Of a DNA stretch of 64,000 nucleotides, positions 8,897 through 17,300 are shown one piece after another. This DNA is from an uncultured Saprospiraceae bacterium (GTDB lineage Bacteria > Bacteroidota > Bacteroidia > Chitinophagales > Saprospiraceae), in NCBI GenBank assembly GCA_938007965.1, contig CALLMH010000003.1, positions 62,001 to 126,000 of the forward strand, written 5' to 3'. How positions within the stretch are numbered: the first letter of the stretch is position 1; every line of letters starts with the position of its first letter. The notes under the pieces are model-generated. The model had not been told where the DNA came from and ran no database searches. It was given only the letters and a program-made list of their open reading frames with translations. Made by a program: the position numbers and the translations under genes.

Positions 8897-11818
8897 TTAT
8901 TGTTTCACTATCTTTTCAATTTGAACTCCATTTTCAGTTTTCAAAGAGAAGAGGTAAACTCCTGCACTTAAATTTTCAAGATTAATAGATACTGTATTTA
9001 ATCCGTCTTTCAGATTGATATTCTCATTGTAGACCAATACACCCGTCATATCGTATACCAGAATAGATCCACTCATCGGAGTATCTGATACCGTCTGTAA
9101 AGATATTCTCGAGTCTGTAGGATTTGGTGACAATGTCATTTTACTCAACTGATCATTACGACTTACATTAATTATATGAGACATTTCAGATCTTTCATCT
9201 TTGTCGATAGAATGTAGTCTATAATAAGTGATTGAATGAGGATTTTCGTCAAAAAATTCGTAGTCCATTTTCTCATAACTCTCACCTTGCATTTCTACCC
9301 TACCTACAGTTTCCCATTTCGTTGATCCATTTGGAGAACTTTGTACTTCTACATAGTCACTATTGATTTCAGACAATGTAGACCAAATTACTCTATTTCC
9401 TCTTTTTTCAGCTCTAGCATCAAAAGATGATAATTCGATAGGAAGTGCTGAACCTTGTGTCTCGACAGTGAAAGTTTCTCCTGTAGGATTCTTTTCATAT
9501 ACTCTTAAGAAAAACTCATCAGCTCTAGTTGTACTTGTTTCTTTTTGATCTTGAAGGGCAGCAATTACATTGATTGACTCCGTTCCTCCATCGCCATTCA
9601 AGTCTCCGCAGCCTTCAGCATTTGACACAGGGTCGCCGCAAGAATTGTACAAACTCATTACTACATCACTATTAGCTCCAGGTATTACATTGACTATTAA
9701 TGTTCCAGCATCACCAGTAGTGATTCTAAACCAAACATCAGCTGGTGTAGCCGTATTATCAGAATCACAGGCATCTGGACCCAATCCACTTGGTGAAGCT
9801 CCAACTAGAGACTGACCAGTGAGTGCTGCCGAACCCGTAGTACCATTATCTAAGATATCTGTAGGATCTGTGCAATCATCATTTGCAGGTGGGGGTGTTG
9901 GATCCCAAGCGCATATATTAAAATCACCTTGACTATCATTTCCATACTCCCATACAGCAATGTATATTGTAGTCCCCGCTAGAGAAATATCATCAATTTC
10001 AATCTTTGAATGTGCAGAATTTGGAAATGCACCTTCATTACCGTCATCATCACAATCTATTTCATTCAATCCTTGACTATCACTATATGCTGACATTCCA
10101 GCATCACTAAAAGATCCACTTACATTAGACGTCTCGATAGTTATGGTTCCAGAATTAGGAACTACAGCCGAAAACCAGACATCTCCGCCCTGATAGTTTG
10201 CACATGAATGATCTACCCCGCTATCAGTTGCTGAAATTGTCGTAGATGTAATACCTCCACTAGTGCATGATAAAGCATCAACGGTCAACATAACTGGCGC
10301 ATCTGCATCATCATTAGCAGGTGCCGGTGGTGGCGGTGGTGGTGTTTTAATACAAACATCGAACGAAGATGTCTGTCCAGCTGTAGAAGTCCAACTGTAC
10401 ACTCTTAAATAATATGTGCTCCCTATTGTTAAGTCGGAGGCAGTACTCGTATTCGGGTCACTACATAATCCTTGATGAGTAAGAGATCCGCATGATCCTT
10501 CCCATAATGAATGATAGAGGTCTGATGTGCCACCTGTAATATTTAAAATTTCAATATCATGTATTGTTGATGTGGCTACGAATGAATACCATACGTCATC
10601 ATTTTCCGTTCCACTGCATGCAGTAGCATCTTCTGGAGATGCAGTAGCAGACTCAATTGTCCCAGCTGATGTCGATGTACAATTCAAATCAGCATTTACC
10701 GTTAATTGAATAGCTCCAGAACAGTCATCATTAGCTGGTGGTGAAGGTGGTGGTGGTGGTGTCTTAATACAAACGTCAAAAGAAGATGTTTGACCTGGTG
10801 CACTTGTCCATGAATTAATTCTTAGATAGTATGTGTCTCCGACAGTAAGACCTACGGCACTACTTGTATTCGGATCGCTACAAAGACCTTGAGAAACAAG
10901 AGCTCCACAAGTTCCAGTCCAAAGTGAGTGGTATAAGTCTGTTGTACCGCCTGAAATATTTAAAATTTCAATTTCATGAAGTGTTGATGTAGCTACAAAT
11001 GAATACCATACATCATCATTTTCTGTTCCAAAACATGCAGTAGTATTTTCATTAGACGCGGTTGCTCCAGCTATTGTACCAGAGGTGGTTGATGTACAAG
11101 TTTCATCAGCATTCAATGTTAATGCAATCGCCGCAGAACATTCATCATTTGAAGGTGGACAAGCCGAAGCTAGTGTTATCGAAGGAAGAATTATATTACA
11201 AAGCGGATCTAAAGGGTTTTCAATTGTAATAATTACGGTTGAAGAAAAAGGAAATGGACCAACTGATGTTACACCTAATGAACTTATACCATTAGTTGAA
11301 GCTACTCCAGCGTCATTTGCAATATTTACAACACCATCACCTAAATCTGTAACATCTACATCAATCATTATCCCTGCACCTGGAGTACAAGTTCCAATGG
11401 TTGCACTACCAGCTACTGGAGTACAAGAAGTTTGAAAGTCAACTTCTACATCAATAGTAATAGACACATTATCTGTATAATTATCAGTATCTGCAGATGT
11501 TATTGTTAATGTCGTAAAACCTGTAATATCAACGTTATTCAATTCAGCTGCACATCCAACGATAGGTGCGCCACCATCAACTACAAGAGTAAAATCAAAC
11601 CAACTGTTACAAAAAAAACTTGTTAGGCTCCCAGCACCATTGACTAATGTAAGACTATTGATTGTGTTTCCGCTATTACAATTTATATCTGATGAATTAA
11701 TGGTTAATACAGTAGGTCCAGAATCGGATCCTGATGTGGTAAAGTTCTGTGTACAGATAGCTGATTGTGCTGTCTGTACGATAAAGAATGAAATAATTAG
11801 TAGTAAAAGTTTTTTCAT
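8897..11818 (-). CDS. Modular secreted protein with type IX (type A) sorting domain
   Basis: 973 residues. Signal peptide MKKLLLLIISFFIVQTAQSA. The middle holds two closely related modules of about 139 residues (starting near 'NDECSAAIAL' and 'NDDCSGAIQL', each with 'TENDDVWYSFVATST', 'YHSLW', 'QGLCSDPNTS' and 'SSFDVCIKT') joined by proline linkers, then a third (DADAPVML...) and fourth (NDDCTDPTD...) diverged module. These resemble pre-peptidase-C-type beta-sandwich domains. The end carries 'ELSSFDARAEKRGNRVIWST', a pre-CTD domain, and the type A sorting domain 'LSPNPTDSRISL...' ending 'IEKIVKQ'. Exported by Sec and then the Por/T9SS machine and probably anchored at the surface. No catalytic domain is visible, so adhesion or structure is the likely role. 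Confidence 0.9.
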   Translation of the reverse strand: MKKLLLLIISFFIVQTAQSAICTQNFTTSGSDSGPTVLTINSSDINCNSGNTINSLTLVNGAGSLTSFFCNSWFDFTLVVDGGAPIVGCAAELNNVDITGFTTLTITSADTDNYTDNVSITIDVEVDFQTSCTPVAGSATIGTCTPGAGIMIDVDVTDLGDGVVNIANDAGVASTNGISSLGVTSVGPFPFSSTVIITIENPLDPLCNIILPSITLASACPPSNDECSAAIALTLNADETCTSTTSGTIAGATASNENTTACFGTENDDVWYSFVATSTLHEIEILNISGGTTDLYHSLWTGTCGALVSQGLCSDPNTSSAVGLTVGDTYYLRINSWTSAPGQTSSFDVCIKTPPPPPSPPANDDCSGAIQLTVNADLNCTSTSAGTIESATASPEDATACSGTENDDVWYSFVATSTIHDIEILNITGGTSDLYHSLWEGSCGSLTHQGLCSDPNTSTASDLTIGSTYYLRVYSWTSTAGQTSSFDVCIKTPPPPPPAPANDDADAPVMLTVDALSCTSGGITSTTISATDSGVDHSCANYQGGDVWFSAVVPNSGTITIETSNVSGSFSDAGMSAYSDSQGLNEIDCDDDGNEGAFPNSAHSKIEIDDISLAGTTIYIAVWEYGNDSQGDFNICAWDPTPPPANDDCTDPTDILDNGTTGSAALTGQSLVGASPSGLGPDACDSDNTATPADVWFRITTGDAGTLIVNVIPGANSDVVMSLYNSCGDPVSNAEGCGDLNGDGGTESINVIAALQDQKETSTTRADEFFLRVYEKNPTGETFTVETQGSALPIELSSFDARAEKRGNRVIWSTLSEINSDYVEVQSSPNGSTKWETVGRVEMQGESYEKMDYEFFDENPHSITYYRLHSIDKDERSEMSHIINVSRNDQLSKMTLSPNPTDSRISLQTVSDTPMSGSILVYDMTGVLVYNENINLKDGLNTVSINLENLSAGVYLFSLKTENGVQIEKIVKQ
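10325..11160 (-). repeat. Tandem 417-bp coding repeat in cargo gene
   Basis: Two copies with a period of 417 bp (139 codons); for example the same 'TTAATACAAAC' stretch recurs at 10346 and 10763. Identity is high at DNA level, including the linker coding for runs of proline. Confidence 0.85.
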
Positions 11819-11878
11819 ACCTGGTTGGATTTTATTAAATAATTAAATTTCTTACAAAGAAATCTTTTAATTGTCGCA

Positions 11879-11909
11879 TAAATGTATCTAATAATACCTA
11901 AATGACAAA
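11879..11909 (-). promoter_or_regulatory. Promoter of the 973-residue cargo gene
   Basis: On the minus strand TTTG (11906-11909), 19 nt, then TACATTTA (11879-11886), one mismatch from the TAnnTTTG consensus. The implied leader before ATG at 11818 is about 55 nt. Confidence 0.65.
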
Positions 11910-12015
11910 TAAATGACCAATTATTAACTAAAACAACCCAATAAACCCTATTAAAAAACCAGTAATCACAAAATATAGTTGCGTATGCAACTAATAATCT
12001 GGCAGTATCCTTACA

Positions 12016-12786
12016 TCAAAACTCCGCCTTCCTCTTTTCAATAAATGCACTCACACCTTCCTTACATTCATCACTTTCCAATAATAGGCCGAAGGTGGAA
12101 TGTTCCGTTTCAAATCCGTCGTTTGATTTGTCATAATATGCGTTTATCGCTTCTATTGCTTTTGAAACAGCTAATGGGCCTTTTGTCCTAGTCTTTTTAA
12201 ATATAGATTGACACTTTGAGATTAATTCATCTTTATCTATGGCATAATTAATCAGCCCTATTTTCACGGCTTCCTCTGCCGATATCATTTGACCCGTCAA
12301 TATCAATTCCATGGCTTTAGCTTTACCGACCAATTGTGGCAACCTTTGTGTCCCTCCATATCCAGGAATCAGACCAAGAGACACTTCTGGTAATCCAAAT
12401 TTTGCATCCATAGATGCCACTCGAATATGACATGCCATAGCCAATTCACACCCTCCACCGAGGGCAAAACCATTGACAGCTGCAATTACTGGCACATGAA
12501 AGTTCTCGATAAGGAAATATGTCTCTTGACCAAATCGTGACACTTCACTTCCACTTTCTGCCGTAAGATTTGTAAATCCTTTAATATCCGCTCCAGCTAC
12601 AAAAGCCTTCTCACCACCGCCTGTTATAATTACTCCTCTGAGTTTATCTACCGATTTATATCCTTCAGAAAACCAATCATTGAGCCCTTGCATGACATCT
12701 GCATTGATCGCGTTGAGTGCTTTGGGCCTATCTATGGTCAATGTGGCTATATGTTCTTTTATTTCGATTGTTATGGTGTCATTCAT
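12016..12786 (-). CDS. Enoyl-CoA hydratase/isomerase family protein (crotonase)
   Basis: 256 residues, the usual size of a short-chain enoyl-CoA hydratase. Oxyanion-hole segments 'AFVAGADIKGF' (61-71) and 'NGFALGGGCELAMACH' (105-120) are intact, and both catalytic glutamates are present: E114 in GGGCELAM and E134 in 'GLPEVSLGLIPGYGGTQRLP'. Having both Glu favours hydratase over isomerase activity. It would hydrate trans-2-enoyl-CoA in fatty-acid or amino-acid degradation. It follows the sterol-desaturase-type gene by 26 bp in the same direction, so the two are probably cotranscribed; no other beta-oxidation gene is nearby. Confidence 0.92.
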   Translation of the reverse strand: MNDTITIEIKEHIATLTIDRPKALNAINADVMQGLNDWFSEGYKSVDKLRGVIITGGGEKAFVAGADIKGFTNLTAESGSEVSRFGQETYFLIENFHVPVIAAVNGFALGGGCELAMACHIRVASMDAKFGLPEVSLGLIPGYGGTQRLPQLVGKAKAMELILTGQMISAEEAVKIGLINYAIDKDELISKCQSIFKKTRTKGPLAVSKAIEAINAYYDKSNDGFETEHSTFGLLLESDECKEGVSAFIEKRKAEF

Positions 12787-12812
12787 TTTATTGTCCTTTA
12801 TTAATTTGCGAT

Positions 12813-14063
12813 TTAAATTTTGTCCATTTTTTTATATAGAAAATAGAAATTTAGAAATAGTGAAACTACTAGATATACTGTTATTATCAAGGTACCATAT
12901 GGTAAGATATCATCAATACTAAACCAACTGCCCAATTGTAATATCAATAGTACGCCAATACAAAATTTCGAAATCTCAGAAGGAATACTAAGTCTAGACC
13001 TGTCCATAAGGCTAGTATAGGCAAATATACTCACCGCTAAAAACAGCCCATATATGAGAATCATCGAGAAGGAAATCTCTCCAACCAATTGAAACATGTA
13101 AATCATTAGTATCAGTGTTATGATAAGTTGTATCCATATCCAACAGTGCATCCCTAGTGATGCAACACTTGTGTACTTCACTTGCTCGTTTACTCTGTCA
13201 GTATATGGTATAGGGTCATCCTCTTCCCTATCTTCCGGCCTCCACCCTGTAGGCATGAAAAATACTTTTACTTTATCTATCCAACGTTCTGTCAACCATG
13301 CGTCTTTGGTGACAACCCATAGATGTTGAAAATTTATAAGGTATGGATTCCAAGTATTAACTTGTCTTTTGACACCGTATACAGCCAATTCATCATCCAG
13401 CTCTTCTTGAAAAGTTCCGAACCATTTGTCCCATATGATGAACACTTGACTGAAGTTCTTATCCATGTACGGATCATTGATAGCATGGTGGACTCGATGA
13501 TGAGAGGGAGTAACGAGAAAATATTCCAACCAACCCATCTTATCTATCAATCTAGTATGATACCAGAACTGTGCAAAAAGATGTAATGGCGCCACAATAG
13601 CAAACACTTCTACAGGAATACCTAAAATGGCTAATGGAATCCACAAAAAGAAAAACAGCCCAAAGACTGCAGATATATTTTGACGTAATGCGCAGGCGAG
13701 ATTAAATTCTTCACTACTGTGATGTATGATATGTCTGTTCCAAAATAGATTAATCTCATGTTCGAACCGATGCGCCCAGTATCCTGCAAAATCTAGCCCA
13801 ATGAATGTAATAATATATAATGATAACTGAGATTCGATCTCAAAAAGTGCCAGATGACCAACCATCCAATCATAACTGACAATAACTACGGCAAGCCCGA
13901 GCACCTCTTTCAATGAATTAGTCAATCCTGAACTCAAACTAGATACGGTATCAAAACTATTTATTACATCGCGATTTTTAATTCTAGAAACCATGAATTC
14001 TATCAATATCAGAACCATAAAAAAAGGTATCGCATAAGTAAGTACTTGCGCATAAGTCTGCAT
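12813..14063 (-). CDS. Sterol desaturase/fatty acid hydroxylase family membrane protein
   Basis: 416 residues, multi-pass. The eight-His di-iron signature of the family is spread over 'HRFEHE' (about 103-108), 'HIIHHSSEEFN' (about 119-129), and 'SHHRVHH' (about 193-199), with a further His in 'HLFAQFWYHT'. The C-terminal third has four or so additional hydrophobic segments not found in the minimal family member, as seen in other Bacteroidota homologues. The reaction is probably O2-dependent hydroxylation or desaturation of a lipid; the substrate cannot be told. First gene of a pair with the crotonase downstream, suggesting lipid modification or turnover. Confidence 0.88.
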   Translation of the reverse strand: MQTYAQVLTYAIPFFMVLILIEFMVSRIKNRDVINSFDTVSSLSSGLTNSLKEVLGLAVVIVSYDWMVGHLALFEIESQLSLYIITFIGLDFAGYWAHRFEHEINLFWNRHIIHHSSEEFNLACALRQNISAVFGLFFFLWIPLAILGIPVEVFAIVAPLHLFAQFWYHTRLIDKMGWLEYFLVTPSHHRVHHAINDPYMDKNFSQVFIIWDKWFGTFQEELDDELAVYGVKRQVNTWNPYLINFQHLWVVTKDAWLTERWIDKVKVFFMPTGWRPEDREEDDPIPYTDRVNEQVKYTSVASLGMHCWIWIQLIITLILMIYMFQLVGEISFSMILIYGLFLAVSIFAYTSLMDRSRLSIPSEISKFCIGVLLILQLGSWFSIDDILPYGTLIITVYLVVSLFLNFYFLYKKMDKI

Positions 14064-14374
14064 AGATGTATTCGGATTAGATTGGTGTAAATATAATCGT
14101 TTGATGTTACATTTATGGAGTTAATACAGTATTATATAATCATAATTACAAATATTTATTCTTCCACTTCGGAAATAGGCATATGTTAAAATCACAAGAA
14201 AAGTTATCATATAGTACAAATAATCATAATATATAAAGTGCAGATCAAAAGACAATAGTATCTATGAAGCAGCGACTGATTATTCTACGAAGTCTAACAT
14301 ATGTAAATAAATAAATATTTCAAGACAGTGCTTACCACATAAAAAGTTACTTTTGCTATAACAATCTAGAGAAA
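14064..14374. other. Divergent intergenic region
   Basis: 311 bp between the hydroxylase gene and the 1843-codon cargo gene. It contains a perfect -7 box for the rightward gene (14348) and a near-match TATATTTA on the minus strand close to 14090 for the leftward gene; nothing else was recognised. Confidence 0.5.
14348..14355 (+). promoter_or_regulatory. -7 promoter element of large type B cargo gene
   Basis: TACTTTTG fits TAnnTTTG exactly, 20 bp before the ATG, which gives a very short leader. No TTTG is found at the proper distance upstream. Confidence 0.55.
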
Positions 14375-17300
14375 ATGAGAAAGATAAGTCTGTCTTTGTT
14401 TTTAAGTTTGATTTTTAGTCTTTTTGGGATTTCACAATGCCCCGACTTATCGAACAATGTCCTAGTAAATGGAACTACAAATACTGATTTCTCTCTTTGT
14501 GGCACACAATCTGTAACATTCTCTGTCGATGATGTAAATCTCCCTACTGGAACTATAGATTGGTTCTCAAGTCCTGTGTCAGGATTTGATCCAGCGACTA
14601 GTGGGACCTTGATCGGTTCGTCTACTATAAATAGTACCGCTAATCCTTGTACAGGTTTATGCCCTACTATAGAAGCCATATATATAGATGCATGCGGAGA
14701 TGAAGGGCTCAATGAATTCGTTGTAGTTGGTTCAGGATCAGGATTGAACATTGATGACTTATCATTTAGTTTTGACGTAGCAAATACTGGAGGTTTTGGC
14801 GGCCCTGCACCCAATGGAAATATTAATGTAGGAGGAGCTTGTGATTGGATAATGGGTGATCCATCTTTAGTAACTGGATGCTCTAATATCATCGTGGTAG
14901 GATCAGGAGACTATGTGCCACCCAATAGTACAATCATCATCCAGACCAGTAACTTTGGAGTTACCACTTATGATGTCTCCGGTATCTGCGGATCATCAGA
15001 ATGTATCTATCTAGTAAGAAATTCATGTGATAGGCTTATTGGGGGATTTTCAAATTGTGGTGCTGGCACAGGAGTAACAAGCGAGAGAGTAAATACTTTA
15101 GAATTAACTTGTGGCTGTAGTGACGTACTTACATATGACATACTCAATCCCGACTTCCTCGCCGTATGTGCCGCTGGAGCTAATGGAATGCACGTTTTTG
15201 CAGATCTAACATATGCCAACAATGGTTGTAATATAGGTCCCAATGTATCCTCTATCCCTCAATTCCCACTGAGCGCAACTATCGATCCTTTTAATTATAC
15301 TTTTTCTTCGGCGGATTGTAATAATGATTTGTACATCGTCGGGGTACTCAATTCTAATCAAGAAAATGAAGATTGCTGCAGTGAACAAATAACAAGTGAG
15401 TATTCATTTAACATATCTTGCCCAGAAGCTCAATTGAGTGGTGTAGGTAGTCTATGTCCGGGAGAGTGTACACAGATAGACGTACTATTCACTGGTGGAG
15501 AGACGCCATATGAGCTAGATATGCAAGTGACTACGCCCCTATTCCCGATTACATTTACACTACCAGGCTTCGAAGCGAATGATCAAATTACAATATGTTA
15601 CGATAGCCTCGGTCCACCACTCGACCCTGCAACGAATACAGTGAACGTTCCTTCATTTTTAGGAGGGTTTACTGGAGATTTGGAATTACTCAACTTCACA
15701 GATGATCAAGGATGCGCCGGAACTATTACTGGAGGAGTTATCGCCATTGATTTTAATGATGCACCAGATGTAGTATCTCCGCCAACTGTAACGGAATGCG
15801 ACATGGGTGATGGAACAGCATTTTTCATCCTTTCTGATTTGAATATCATTGTGAATAATGGATCTGGATTACAAGTCAACTACTACTCTGATGCTATGGG
15901 GCTCAATCCGATACCCAACGTCTATCAGACAGGAACCACCATCATATACGCGCAAGTAATAGATAACCCATGTAGCAGTGATATCGTACCGATTAATCTA
16001 GAAGTAATATCAAATGGAGATGCTGGAGTCGTCAATATGTTCTGTAACACAGGAGACGGCAACAGTCTAGAATGTACCATATGCGACGATGATAATATTT
16101 CTGGAGAAGAAGTGGACATCACTATCGTGTTTCAAGATGGATCTATCGAGTATGATTACATTGTGAATATGACTACGCTCAGTGGTGTATCTATTGATAT
16201 CAATGGTACGGCGATAGGAGGCTCCGCCACGATTACCCAGGACATTTTTGAGACGACTACTTTTACCGTAATCTTAGTAGACCCAAATAATGACTGCCCA
16301 GACATGACAGACCTTGGTGATCCAGTGACTATCTTCTACGGCGTACTTCCTGATATGGATAACCCGGGTGACTTGAGTAATTGTGGAAGCGTAACGTTAC
16401 CTCCTATAACTGGGAATATTATACCTGCAAATGCTGGATATTATTCGATGCCAGGTGGTATGGGTACGATATTGATCCCAGGTGAAGAAATCTCTACTAA
16501 TACTACGCTCTATCTATATGGAGGGTTTGATGGATGTGAGCAAGAAATAGAAATAGAAGTCAATATTCTGTCTTCAAGTATGATAAATAATCCTGGAGAT
16601 ATCACTACATGCGGTTCTTTCATACTTCCTGCAATTACGGGTGTCAATGTGGATAATGCCAATTATTATACAGAGACGAATGGCGGAGGAAACGAACTGG
16701 CTGTCGGTACCAACATAGTCGTAGACTCAGAGATATTTATATTTGATCCAGTATGTCCAGGTATTGAAGAATCATTTATGGTTTCAATCACCCCTGGAGC
16801 CGTAATCACGACAGGACCTGACACTATAGTCTGTGATACTTTCATCCTAGAAATGATCGAAGGTGTAGACCTGACGGGTGCTGAAGCTTACTACGAATTG
16901 CCAGATGGTCTAGGCCAGCAAATACTAGTCGGTGACACCATAACACAAGACACTACGATATACATCTATGACAATACTCCAGGATGTATTATTGAAGTTC
17001 CTTTTGTTATCACTATTTCTACCCCTGGTTTTCCTGGATTGGATTCTACCGTTGTCATCTGTGAAGGGGATGCTACCTTATATGATATCAATACCTTACT
17101 TGGAGGCAATACTCCTGATACTATAGGTTTTTGGGTAGAAAATGGAACAAATATTATATCTGATAGCAGTGCAGTAGACTTCTCATCTCTATTAACTGGT
17201 CAGTACACATTCGATTACATGATTTCTGATTCTATTTGCCTTGATACGTCTTCGACGCTCACAGTCAATATAATAGGTAATGTCAACGCTGGCACCGATA

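Noticed and set aside
14356-14892. 178-codon leftward frame opposite the type B cargo gene
   Set aside because: Antisense shadow of a strongly coding frame that includes a signal peptide.
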